A stretch of 64,000 bases of DNA from Macrosoma leucophasiata (lineage: Eukaryota; Arthropoda; Insecta; Lepidoptera; Hedylidae). The DNA is taken from contig JAWQUS010000007.1 in NCBI GenBank assembly GCA_036365455.1, positions 14,648,001 to 14,712,000 on the forward strand, given 5' to 3'. Positions 31,059 through 41,133 of this stretch are shown piece after piece. The translations under genes were made by a program, and so were the position numbers. How positions within the stretch are numbered: the stretch's first letter is position 1; the number at the start of each line of letters is the position of its first letter. The notes under the pieces are model-generated. The model did not search any database. It was given only the letters and a program-made list of their open reading frames with translations, and was not told the origin of the DNA.

Positions 31059-34000
31059 TTACAAATGGTCCTGATTTAAAGAATTAAATATATTTAAGTT
31101 CTCTATTGTGAGGGGCCACACGTCCGCGCCATCTCTTTGGCCTAAGCCGGGCGGCGCAGCCGCGGACCCGATCGGCAACTCCGTTCCTCGACCAGGGCTT
31201 GTACTCGGTAAGTGGACGGGGCTCGAACCCGCCCAGTAGGATGCGGGTGAGTGGGGCCTGTCAATTGGTATGTGTGTGTAAGTCTGATTGTATGTGTTGG
31301 CGGCCCTAACTGTGATCCGGGGGATGGGGGCCTCCGGAGGGATGAGATGGGCGACATCGGTTCGACGCGCTCCCGGCGATGCAGGTGGGAGGATCTCGCG
31401 CGGCAACGGACGACCCTCGGGCGGCCGGCTGTGGAGAGGGGCGAATCCGCGGAGATGCTCGTGGGGTCCATTATCCGCGCGGTCGAACATTCGACGCGCT
31501 AGACGGACCACAAACTCCTCCACGGACTCAACCCCTAGGTCCCGGGCGATGACGTCGTTGCGCACGTACCTCCCCGCGCCTGTGATCAGCCGGAGAGACA
31601 CGTTCTGCTGAGCCTGAAGCCGACGTCGCTGCGAGGCCGAGCATAAAGCATACCATGCTGGCGCAGCGTACGTCAGCCTCGAGCGGACATAGGTTTTATA
31701 AAGCCGGATTTTGGTCCGGAGTGGCAGTCTCGATTGTAACACCGGTCGCAGCATCGAGCGCGCAGCAGCCGCCTGCTGCACCACGTGGTTCACAGTGGGC
31801 ACCATGCGGAGTGCGCGATCGATGCTACACCCCAGGTATTTAACCGTAGACTGCCAGGCTATGTCCTGGCCTCGCAATCGGAGCGGCTGAGGCCAGCGGC
31901 GGACTCGTGTGACGATTGCGGCCGTCTTGTCAACATTGACGGTCATCCGCCACTTGTCCAGCCACTCCGGCAGCAGGTCCAGCAGGTGTTGCATTTTTGC
32001 GATTGCTAAATGCAACCGAGCCGATGTCGCTATATAGGCGCTGTCGTCGGCAAACAGGGACAGCATGACGTCCCTCTCCCCTTCACGCAGATGGTCGCGT
32101 AGGGTGGGAACGTCGTCTGTGTACGCCGTATATAAGCACGGCGACAGACAGCTGCCCTGTGGTACCCCGGCACGGATTGGATGCTGGGCCGAATCGCAGC
32201 CCTCCACCGTGACGTAGAACCGCCGATCTTGGAGAAAGTCAGCTACCACCCTACAAATGCCGGATGGTAGTCTGGCGGCTACTTTGTCGAGGAGGCCAAC
32301 GTGCCACACGCGGTCGAATGCTTTTTCTATGTCTAGAAAAACTCCGACCGCGTAGTGATCTCGGTTGACCTCGACGGCAAGGTGATGTAGCACCCGGGTC
32401 AGTTGGAGCGTGGTTGAGTGTCCCGCGCGGAAGCCGAATTGCTCCTCCCTACTCGGGAGAAGTGGTCTCAGCCTCCGCAGCAGGAGACGCTCGAACAACT
32501 TACCCAGGTGCGACAGTAGAGTTATAGGGCGATAGCTGGACGGGAGTCGGCGGTCCTTGCCCGGTTTCGGGAGGACAATGACCCTTCCCAGCTTCCAATC
32601 GGTGGGAAAATGGCCAGTCCGGAGCACTCCATTGAAGAGTTTGGTTAAAGTCACCAAACTCTTCCATGGTAGATGACGGAGCGCTTCGATGGGGATACCG
32701 TCAGGCCCAGCAGCTCTCCGACTGGGTAGTCGGAGGACTGCTTTGCGCAGCTCGGAAGGGGAGATAAAGTCTTCTCCCCGGAGCGGCGTGGCAGGGGCCG
32801 ACAGGAGTTCCCTCACTCGGCGCTCACAGTCATCTAAGTGCTCAACGACAGCGCCATTGGCGGGGTTGGGGGTAAACACCCCCTCCAGGTGGTTAGCCAT
32901 AATTTCGGCGCGGTCCTGTGGCCTGTAGCACCGTCTACCGCTGCTATCAAGCAGCGGATAGATAGGTGCGGCTTCGCGCGTGAGCGCTCTCGTGAGCGCA
33001 TAGAGATTCGTGTCTGTCTCTCCCGCTCGGTCGATCGTGCCTTCCCACGTCGACCCGCGGTACACGCTCACGGCAGCGCTCAGGCGCTCAGTCAGGCGGT
33101 TGAGGTCACTCTTCACTGATGGGCAGCGGGTGCGCGCCCACAACTGGCGCAGCACACGTTTCCGCTGGCGCATGGACTCGAGTGAGGCAGGCAGGGCGCC
33201 CCTGCGGTACGTCCTCGGCGGAAGGGTCGTGGTAGCCGCTTCCTTGGCGGCCTTGATGACTGAGGCGAGGCGGCTAGTGGCCGCCTCCACCTCCTCTGGA
33301 GATTGCAGGGCGCCCAGAGGTTCGGCCTCACTCATAGTGCGCGCGAAAGCGTGCCAGTCGGTGCGCCGACGCGGCGGGCGCGCAATGGTAAAGCTGCTTG
33401 ACAGTGATAGAGTGACCAATAGAGGGAGGTGCTGAGTGTCGAGGTCGTACAGCACCTCTACATGGACCGGCCATGGCAAGTGTTTGTGTATAACGATGTC
33501 CAAAACGTCCGGCTGGTGGGCTGGGTTGGTCGGTACATGTGATGGTGCATCAGGCCCCACCACACTGTACCCACCAACCTGGCTATCCTCGAAGATCTTT
33601 CGACCTGGCGGAGAAATCACCCTTGACCCCCAAGAGGGGTGTTTGGCGTTTAGGTCCCCCGCCACAATGGTCGGTTTGTCCCCGAGAAGAGCATGAACGT
33701 CCCGGACATCGACACTCCCACCTGGAGGTCGATAGGCGGCGAATATGTTGAGCTCCGTGCCGTCCGCGTTCACGCACACTCCCTTGGAGCGCACGGATTC
33801 GAACGGCAAAACCCCCAATTCGTCGTGCACAACATCACGACGCACGAGGGCGGCAGTACCTCTGTATGCCAGCCCCCGCGGCGAAACCTCGTCGTGACGG
33901 TACACGAAGAAGTTAGGTATTCGGAGCTCGTCCCCGCTGCGGAGTTTGGTCTCGCCCAGGAGAACTACATGGATGTCCTGCGACTGGGCGAGATCCCTCA

Positions 34001-34148
34001 GTTCCCGAATGTGACCCTTAATTCCTCCCGGATTCCAGTAGAGTATCCGCAGGAGGTGTGAGTGTAATTGTGTGGGTGAATTCTGTATTGCGGTATTTGG
34101 ATTCGTGGGGATGTTTGTGTTTTGTGTGGGTGGGTTGTCATCATTTAC
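31059..34148 (-). CDS. LINE ORF2: endonuclease and reverse transcriptase
   Basis: ORF2 nicks target DNA and copies the element RNA into it. The frame is open without a stop from 34148 to 31059 (about 1030 codons). The N-terminal endonuclease shows ILYWNPGGIKGHIRELRD, LLGETKL, PTIVAGDLNAKHPSWGSR and DTQHLPLLV. The RT domain shows RRAAGPDGIPIEALRH, KPGKDRRLPSSYRPITLLSH, VGVFLDIEKAFDRVWH, VPQGSCLSPCLYTAYTDD and the catalytic FADDSAY, then the thumb and the C-terminal region. The endonuclease already begins before any in-frame ATG; the first available start is a GTG at 33905, inside the domain. ORF2 is in the -1 frame relative to ORF1 and overlaps its end, so translation by -1 frameshift or reinitiation is likely. 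Clade assignment to Jockey is by motif only. Confidence 0.92.
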   Translation of the reverse strand, partial: VNDDNPPTQNTNIPTNPNTAIQNSPTQLHSHLLRILYWNPGGIKGHIRELRDLAQSQDIHVVLLGETKLRSGDELRIPNFFVYRHDEVSPRGLAYRGTAALVRRDVVHDELGVLPFESVRSKGVCVNADGTELNIFAAYRPPGGSVDVRDVHALLGDKPTIVAGDLNAKHPSWGSRVISPPGRKIFEDSQVGGYSVVGPDAPSHVPTNPAHQPDVLDIVIHKHLPWPVHVEVLYDLDTQHLPLLVTLSLSSSFTIARPPRRRTDWHAFARTMSEAEPLGALQSPEEVEAATSRLASVIKAAKEAATTTLPPRTYRRGALPASLESMRQRKRVLRQLWARTRCPSVKSDLNRLTERLSAAVSVYRGSTWEGTIDRAGETDTNLYALTRALTREAAPIYPLLDSSGRRCYRPQDRAEIMANHLEGVFTPNPANGAVVEHLDDCERRVRELLSAPATPLRGEDFISPSELRKAVLRLPSRRAAGPDGIPIEALRHLPWKSLVTLTKLFNGVLRTGHFPTDWKLGRVIVLPKPGKDRRLPSSYRPITLLSHLGKLFERLLLRRLRPLLPSREEQFGFRAGHSTTLQLTRVLHHLAVEVNRDHYAVGVFLDIEKAFDRVWHVGLLDKVAARLPSGICRVVADFLQDRRFYVTVEGCDSAQHPIRAGVPQGSCLSPCLYTAYTDDVPTLRDHLREGERDVMLSLFADDSAYIATSARLHLAIAKMQHLLDLLPEWLDKWRMTVNVDKTAAIVTRVRRWPQPLRLRGQDIAWQSTVKYLGCSIDRALRMVPTVNHVVQQAAAARSMLRPVLQSRLPLRTKIRLYKTYVRSRLTYAAPAWYALCSASQRRRLQAQQNVSLRLITGAGRYVRNDVIARDLGVESVEEFVVRLARRMFDRADNGPHEHLRGFAPLHSRPPEGRPLPREILPPASPGARRTDVAHLIPPEAPIPRITVRAANTYNQTYTHIPIDRPHSPASYWAGSSPVHLPSTSPGRGTELPIGSAAAPPGLGQRDGADVWPLTIENLNIFNSLNQDHL

Positions 34149-36256
34149 CGTAATTGGAGCTGTGTCAATTCTGACAGGCCCCGTAAGAGTGCTGGAACTA
34201 TGTCCTGGCCCGCGTTGTAGGCCGTCAGTATCCCTGTCAGGGTACTTATGAATATCCCTAATAACTGGGACACTGACGGCTCCCTCTGAAAATCTGGACC
34301 AGCAATCGCCGATCGGGACGCGGCTACGGGCCCGGCCATCGGCTGCGGTTCAGGTGGCGGCCCGTGTGGCTTCCAAATATGGGGGGTGGGTGTTATCTGT
34401 AGATGCGAGGGATATGACAGGACTTCTGTGTCGCGTGTGCGGAGCGTCCTTTCACTTGGCGGCTGGCTGACGACCGGCAGCGGCGGCTCAGCGCGTTGAG
34501 TATGCCTCAGTCGCGGGTCGCGCGCCGTCAGGCCGGACGTGATTGGATGCGGTGGCATAGTGGCTGCAGGGGTTGCTGCTGTGGGGGGGTCCAGTGTACC
34601 CTCTTGGTGACTGGGCTGGGGAGCCTTGCTTCGCCCCTCGTTTGTGGTGAGTTCAGCCGGCACAGCGCGCGTAGCCTCAGCCGCGCGCTGTCGTCGTCGA
34701 CGAGCAGCACGCGATATCGTCTTCTTCTTCCTTGGTGCGTTATGTGCCAGCACGAGTTGGTGATGGTTGTGAGCAGGCCCCGGCACGGAGTGCACCAGGG
34801 GCTGAGAAGGCCCCGGCACTTTATGCGCCAAGGGCTGGTAGGGTTCCGGCGCGCTCTGTGCCTGGGGCTGGAAAGGCCCCTGCACCGACTGCGCCAGGGA
34901 TTGTTGATATGGCCCCGGCACAACTTGCGCCAGGGGCTGGAAGGGTCCCGGCACGAGCTGTGCCTGGGGCTGAGTGGGCCCCGGCACGATTTGCGCCAGG
35001 GGCTGGAAGGGTCCCGTCATGACGTGCGCCTGGGGCTGAGTGGGCCCCGGCACTGATAGCGCCTGGGGCTGAATGGAGCCCGGCACTGTTGTTTGGGGCT
35101 GAAATGGCCCTGACGCGACGTGCGACTGTGGTTGGGAAGGTCCCGGCTCAAATTGCGCCTGGGACTGGTGAGGCGCTTGGGCGCCCGGGAGTGGCGGGGG
35201 GATGCGGTCCTTGCGCCTCCTCGCCTCCTTGACGAAGACCGGGCATCTCCGGTCGCTTGCAGCATGTGGGCCGCTACAGTTGGCGCAGTGCGGTTGGTCT
35301 CTTGGGACCACACACTCCGCCACTGGATGGCCGCCGGCGCATCGGACACACTTCATTGGCCGGTGACAATTAGCAGAGGCATGCCCGAGCGCCTGGCAGC
35401 GGTGACATTGTGAAGGCCCGATACGGCCCCTCCAGGCGCGGATGGTTACCCCCCTCATATAGAGTAGGGTGTTGATGTTGTACAGCCTGGCCAGTTCTTC
35501 GTGGTTTAGGTGGCCAAGCTGTACAAAGAATGATTGGCAGGGTCGATCGCGGCGACCCTCGAGGGGGCGCGCCGATTGCGCGTCAAACCCTTTGGCCCTC
35601 AAGGCGTCAATAATTTCGTTGACCGACGTGTCAATCGGTAACCCGCGGAGGCAGATTTTGGTTGGCAAGTCTGCCTCTACCGAATAACAAAACCATTCTA
35701 TGGACTTATCTGTGTTGGACTCGTTCACTAGGTACGCTTGAATAGTACGGTACTCTTCGGCTGTCATCGGCAGAAAGCGCACCCCTGTGCCGAAGGTTTT
35801 GGCATGGGGCGTGAACCCTAGTTTTTGGGCTAGGGCCGCCAAATGTCGCGGCCAATTTGGCAGCTTTTCCGCGATAATCGGTGGATAGGTAGCTCTGATG
35901 GATGGTACGGCATTATCGATTGTTGCTTCAACGTGCTGGCGTGGGCTTGAAGGCGCTGCGGCCATCGCTGCGTAGGATACTGTCGGCGGTGGTGTCGCGA
36001 GCCGCTCAGGAGTTGATGTTAGTGGTGGCGTCTCGCCCTCTTCAGCGGGACGCATCTCCACGTCGGCGGTCAGTCCACGCGGGGATTCTAGTCCCGCGTA
36101 TGATGTTGAGGGACTTGGCGTAGGTGAGGCCTGGGAGGGACGCGAGCTATGTCTCGCTTCTACCTCGTCGGCCTGTTCCTGGGAGGTGTTGTAACTCGAT
36201 GATGAAGAATTTCGGCGTCTAAGACGTTTGTCTTCTGGGACAGCCGAGTTGTTGCT
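34145..36256 (-). CDS. LINE ORF1: gag-like RNA-binding protein with PRE_C2HC and zinc knuckles
   Basis: ORF1 proteins coat the element RNA. The frame is open from the 5' boundary (36256) to the stop at 34145; the first in-frame ATG is at 36055, so the native N-terminus may be missing. Domains in order: a Ser/Pro-rich start; an RNA-recognition/PRE_C2HC-like part (KICLRGLPIDTSVNEIIDAL, QSFFVQLGHLNHEELARLYN, YMRGVTIRAWRG); knuckles CHRCQALGHASANC, CVRCAGGHPVAEC and CANCSGPHAASDRRC; a long Pro/Gln-rich tandem repeat of roughly 14-residue units such as LVPGPFQPLAQ (about 35170-34750); a basic stretch KKKTISRAARRRRQR; and a hydrophobic tail. It overlaps ORF2 in a different frame. Confidence 0.88.
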   Translation of the reverse strand, partial: SNNSAVPEDKRLRRRNSSSSSYNTSQEQADEVEARHSSRPSQASPTPSPSTSYAGLESPRGLTADVEMRPAEEGETPPLTSTPERLATPPPTVSYAAMAAAPSSPRQHVEATIDNAVPSIRATYPPIIAEKLPNWPRHLAALAQKLGFTPHAKTFGTGVRFLPMTAEEYRTIQAYLVNESNTDKSIEWFCYSVEADLPTKICLRGLPIDTSVNEIIDALRAKGFDAQSARPLEGRRDRPCQSFFVQLGHLNHEELARLYNINTLLYMRGVTIRAWRGRIGPSQCHRCQALGHASANCHRPMKCVRCAGGHPVAECVVPRDQPHCANCSGPHAASDRRCPVFVKEARRRKDRIPPPLPGAQAPHQSQAQFEPGPSQPQSHVASGPFQPQTTVPGSIQPQALSVPGPTQPQAHVMTGPFQPLAQIVPGPTQPQAQLVPGPFQPLAQVVPGPYQQSLAQSVQGPFQPQAQSAPEPYQPLAHKVPGPSQPLVHSVPGPAHNHHQLVLAHNAPRKKKTISRAARRRRQRAAEATRAVPAELTTNEGRSKAPQPSHQEGTLDPPTAATPAATMPPHPITSGLTARDPRLRHTQRAEPPLPVVSQPPSERTLRTRDTEVLSYPSHLQITPTPHIWKPHGPPPEPQPMAGPVAASRSAIAGPDFQREPSVSQLLGIFISTLTGILTAYNAGQDIVPALLRGLSELTQLQLR

Positions 36257-36279
36257 ACCATTGCCTTGTGCCGTGAGCC

Positions 36280-38060
36280 TAAAGGTGCGGCCTCATGGAG
36301 CGATAAAATCGCTAGTCGCTCTGACGTCACGCGGTCTTACGCTGTCACCAGCTGTCACGTCAGTAGCGATAAAGCTGATAATGTTGAGCTTTATCGCTAG
36401 TCGCTCGTCTTATAATGGCGATCTAGTTGATTTGTATGGAAATGAAAAACAGTTTTGAGTTTGGGTTATTAACTAGTTATTGTGATATTTTATGTTTTGC
36501 TTTGTGTTAACTAATTATGCCCTCGTATTGTATAAAATAGAAGGACGCAAGAAAAAACGAAAATAATCTTGAATTGACCCTTGTGAGGTTAGGTACAAAT
36601 TTTCAGATTGTGTCGAATTCTGTGGGATTTTCAAATGCAGTGTATAAAGTGATAAGTTTCATTAAGAGCTAAGACCTGTTTAATTTTCATAATATGACTT
36701 TTAGTGCTATACATTCATTTTCTAGAAATAGCATTGTTTACATAGTGATGTACGAATACTAACCTAACTTATCAGAGCATCGATAATATTTATTTTTTAT
36801 ATTATTTTAAATAATGTAATATTATATTGTATTATGTACCATTGTAATCGATAGATTTCTCGTATCTTAATAGAATATTATATTGGCAATAAAATTTTTG
36901 TTCTCTCTTTTTTTTGCCATATATACAGCATGGAAAATGATGATTTAAATTTGGAATAATTAGCAACAATATTTACAGAAATCCTTTCACACGCTGCTGG
37001 TCGTCATGTCAAAGTCAAAAAGTTTTATTTTTTATTTCGATTTTTTTAGTTCAGTATTAATCCAGATCCTTTCACAAGGATCGTCAGCATGAGACTCACA
37101 TTTGAATATTACCCCAAAAATCAGTTAGGATATCGAAAGAACCATCGATAGTATCGTTACAACCAATACTTTTGATTGTATCGATAGTACAAAACATGGT
37201 AATACTATTGATGATTTGCAATATTACCAATACTATCGATAGTATATAACTTTGACAGTCGATACTATCGATAATTCTATCGATATTCTCACTATTGACA
37301 CACTATTGATAAGACTATCGATAGTCTATCGACAGTAGCATATCGAGCGGTATCACTATTCTGCGCTGACGCTTCTTTTAGACGCGGCGAATAGTGTTGC
37401 CGAACTATCGATAGTTTTAATCTATAAAAGCCTATACCATCAAGAATCTTTAAATAAAAGCAGTTCTAAACAATGGTAGAGGTAAGTTGATCCTATTATT
37501 ACAAGTAGATGGTGTTTGCTGATTATTGGGAAATAAGTTACGTTGCTTTAATGTACTATTCAGAATAAATAGCTGACTAACCGTGAGAACATTACTCAAT
37601 TTATATAAATCAATTGTTGGACATATGTATATGTTTGGAGAAAACAAACCTAAGAACTGCTCTTTATGCTCGTTCAACTGCGTCAAGGTCATGATTTTAT
37701 TCAATTATCGATACCACTAACAACACTATAATATCGACACCATGCTACTGTTTTTCAGCCGCGAGAAATTGAAAATACTGTCAAGTGATCAGATTTATCG
37801 CTGGAGACGAGCGACTAGCGACTTTTGAATATTGAGCCGCGAGAAATTTAAAATGTGTCGCGGGAAATTTAAAATGGAGTCACGTGACTAGATTTATCGC
37901 TGGAAACCAGCGTCTAGCGACTCCATGAGGCCGAAACGGGGTATTTTTGTCGCTAGCGACTAGCGACGTTTCAGACGCGGGAAATTTAAAATATGGGGTC
38001 ACGTGACTGGATTTATCGCTGGAACTGAGCGACTAGCGACTGCATGAGGCCGCACCTTTA
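36280..38060. mobile_element. Non-autonomous element with TAAAGGTGCGGCCTCATG termini
   Basis: An 18-bp perfect inverted repeat lies at 36280-36297 and 38043-38060. Inside are the second copy of the 28950-30060 repeat (36455-37110), a TATCGATA-rich tract (about 37120-37410), and near the right end about three tandem units with GCGGGAAATTTAAAAT, CACGTGACT, TTTATCGCTGGA and GCGACTAGCGACT (37755-38040). No target duplication is evident. Short open frames such as 37450-37704 (-) are not recognised. Confidence 0.65.
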
Positions 38061-38911
38061 AAAGAATTGTAGAAGTCACTGTCTTGTCGTTGTCAACTTG
38101 TCAAACTCGATGTAGGGCTGTTGATCTTCTAATTTTAAAAAGATGTTGCAAAAATGTATGGACCTCCGGCCATGTATTGTACACAATATCATTAACTGGC
38201 AAAATCAATATAAAAACGTTTTTTACTGCATATTTTCACTTATTTGGCTTTGTTTGCAGTTACAAAATATTATTTGCAGTTAGAATTGCAACTCAAACCA
38301 ACATGGCGAATATGGCGGGCAATGTCATTTTGACATTTTAATTTTTTTAATTGTTTTTTGATTAGATAGAACTTGGAGCAAAAAGTAATATTTTCTGAAT
38401 ACTATCGAAATCGATTTCATGTGTTAATACTAAGAACTTAAACTAATCGATTTCCAATTTAAAGAAGCGTCGGCTGTTTCGCCGCCATGTTGAATATGGT
38501 TGAAAATGATAAAATCGTTTGAATTAAATGTGGTAGTAACTCTAAAATATATACTTGAATAAATAAATTGCATTTTTTCGGATTCTTCTTAAATTTACCC
38601 ATTTTTTGAGGATGTGTACGATCTACAGCCGAGCTCGCAACATCTCCGTTCAGTACCAGTGTTCGATATATCGAAAAAATTATCGACATATCAATATAAT
38701 TTTAAAAAAATTCTTTGACCCTGCGTGTCGTCGATTAATCTCTTCCTTGATCCAACTACAAAATTATAAAAAGACGAACGAGCAAAAAAAAACACAGCGT
38801 AGCTTCACAAAATATTAAAAAAAATATCAATATTATATCAATAGCCTGAGGGCTAAGTCGTTGTTCAAAACTTTAAAACTTGTTTTTTTTTTTTTAATAA
38901 ATAAGTTCGTA
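38061..38911. other. Unassigned AT-rich stretch
   Basis: No gene recognised. It contains a CGATATATCGAAAAAATTAT motif near 38665 akin to the TATCGAT-rich repeats. Confidence 0.4.
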
Positions 38912-40676
38912 CAGTGCCACCAACTTACCTCTGAAATGAAGGATGTCGTCACCGTCGTATCGGTGTTGCTAGTTAATTTTGTTTTGCTTAAAATTGGGAT
39001 GAAAGGAATGTTGGGTAAGTTTTAAATGAGTAAAAAAATCTGTGTTTCTTTAAGTTATTATGCTAAAGCCTGTCTAGATTATAGCGATAGTGGCTACAGC
39101 ATGGTAAATGTACGTTAAAACAAACAAATTGATTGTTTTTAAATTTTATTGGAAACCAGGTTTACAATAATTGTGATCAGTCATTTTTGATGAATGTGAA
39201 GCAATATTAACCTGGTCAAGAGGACATACTCCGTCAATTTCACAACTGTCACTATCCGAATCACTTTCGCATTCACTGTCACTTGCCACATTAATTATAA
39301 AAGGTTCATCTAAATACGAGTCTTGTTTCAAATACTCCCCTTTTAACTTACGAACATGTTTACAATGTTGTACCCATTCATGAACTGAAATGGAATCAAA
39401 TGCTTGTTTGACAAGGCGAGGGATTTCCTTATTTTTGTGATCAATATTTACTTTAGTCACGTTTCTTTTCATTGTGCTCCATATTAATTCGATCGGATTA
39501 AGATCACAGTGGTAAGGGGATAAATACAAGCATCTATGACCATTTTCAGCTAAAATCTTTTCAACGTCATATATGGGTTCTGGCCTGTTTCTTTTGATTA
39601 TTTCTAAGAGTTGAGGTTTTGTTAAGCCTTCGTCGTAATCAATTTTATTTTGCGTAAGCCATAATTGGATTTCGTTTTTTAATGAATTTGAGTTTGGGAC
39701 TCTGTTAACGCAAATACGATGATATATACGCATTGTCCATTACTATAATCGATGTTTTTTTTTAGATTAGCCACTAGTTTTTCTATTAACCACTTTTTGA
39801 AATTTGTGCTATTCATTTCGTCATGATAGTCTCCACTTTTTGAATTCGACTTAAACACTAAAAGTGCATTTTCAACAAATCCAGTATTCCCACCAGCATG
39901 GACGATTATATATCTTTGCCCTTTTGATACAGGCTCTAGTACGCCTTCAACGCCTTCTCCTTGCCAACATGAGCTAGATGTATAAGACGAGTGAATATAA
40001 GTTTCATCTAAATAAATTAAAGGCTTAGGATTAGACGACTTACTATTTTTGTCTATTTCATGCAAGTATCTAGCTCTCCAAGCTGATATGTCATTGCGCT
40101 CCATCAATACTTTACGATTAGACAGCGTTTTTTTGAAACGAAATCCCAAGCCCAGCAGGTCAGCTGGCTCACTCCAAAGATAGGGTAGAAAAAAGAAACT
40201 ATTATTATTACTCATTTAAAAACGTAATCGTAAATACAGATTAATTCAAGTAGTTCAAATAAAAATCAAGCCAAAGCTGCTACCATAAATTAAAAATATG
40301 AAGAATATTCCGTAAATTAAATTTAGGTAAGTAGATATTGTATCAATTTAACTGACTTATTAAAATTGGGTAATTTGTGTGATAACAACTGGCAACACTG
40401 ACTAGTAGCTGCCGCAATTCGATTGTATATTTGACTAAATGGAATTATGGGAGCCTGCTGTCGAGATTCTTCTTCAAAAAAGGATTTAACCTTTAGAATA
40501 ATATTCCGGGCATCACTTTTCATAGCTTTCGGCATATTCAACAGTTAAAATCAAGAATTAAAGCAATAAAACAAACATAGCACACGAAAGTAGAAGACAC
40601 TGACAATCCAATGACACTTCAACATGGCGGCTTTAGTTCCTTTTTTTGCCATTTCAGAGATAAGTTGGTGGCACTG
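38912..40676 (-). mobile_element. Tc1/IS630-like DNA transposon with TA target duplication
   Basis: The termini CAGTGCCACCAACTTACCTC (38912) and its reverse complement with one mismatch (ending 40676) are flanked by TA (38910-38911 and 40677-40678). The length is 1765 bp. It encodes a DDE-type transposase on the - strand, broken by frameshifts. Confidence 0.88.
39146..40541 (-). pseudogene. Tc1/IS630-like transposase, frameshifted
   Basis: The N-terminal piece lies at 40541-40323 (MNMPKAMKSDARNIILKVKS). The catalytic part at 40215-39679 has PLIYLDETYIHSSYT (first Asp) and KGQRYIIVHAGG. A run of A residues near 39750-39760 shifts the frame to a short piece with IVMDNA (second Asp), and a further 1-nt loss shifts it into the last frame (39733-39146), with LSPYHCDLNPIELIWSTMKR (third acidic residue) and an acidic C-terminus. 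With at least two frame breaks it cannot make a full protein. The catalytic residues themselves are intact, so decay is recent. Confidence 0.85.
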
Positions 40677-40701
40677 TAGCAGCTTTTTATATACTTCGCA
40701 G

Positions 40702-41133
40702 TAGGGATGGCGATTCCATTTCCGATTTCGAAGTGTCTAAAATCCATCCACGATTAAATCGACATTGAAAAATCGTTCTTCGATTATCGATATATTTTTG
40801 ATTTGGGCTACGTAATACTAAATTTCTAGAAAAACAGACAACCGAAAATAAAACAACTCAACAGTGTTCAATGCTGGTATAATGCTTCCTATACTCACGT
40901 TTAAACGTTAAATCTTATGATCTGTATGTTTCTTAAGTCCCTATGTGAATTAACCAAAAATATCGATTTTCGATTTTACAGGGTATAGTATCGATTCACT
41001 AGATCAATCCAGTACTGTGGATCGAATTATATAAATTATTATAATTATTTAAATAAGAATCGATTTTTTGGGTCCTAAAGATCGCTTTTCCGATTAATCG
41101 ATCTAAGGTCTCGGATCACCAACCCTACTTCCT
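40702..41133. mobile_element. TATCGAT-rich MITE-like element
   Basis: The ends AGTAGGGATGGCGATTCC and GGATCACCAACCCTACT are imperfect inverted repeats. The interior has many ATCGAT motifs. A related element is at 10020-10282. Confidence 0.6.

Larger units (their letters stand above)
30878..36256 (-). mobile_element. Nearly intact Jockey-type LINE, 5.4 kb, with 11-bp target duplication
   Basis: The element encodes an ORF1 gag-like protein and an ORF2 endonuclease/reverse transcriptase, both uninterrupted. ACCATTGCCTT flanks it at 30867-30877 and 36257-36267. The 3' end has no poly(A); it ends in a GATGAAGATTCGTTCG-type stretch next to the duplication. ORF1 is open up to the 5' boundary without an ATG, so the copy is probably slightly 5'-truncated. 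Its GC content is much higher than that of its surroundings, which suggests a recent insertion. Confidence 0.9.

Noticed and set aside
31142..35687. Many + and - strand open frames over the LINE
   Set aside because: They are shadow frames of ORF1 and ORF2 caused by high GC content.
37445..37704. ATGGTAGAG followed by GTAAGT near 37472, and a - strand 84-codon frame
   Set aside because: Looked like a first exon, but there is no matching downstream exon and it lies inside a non-autonomous element.
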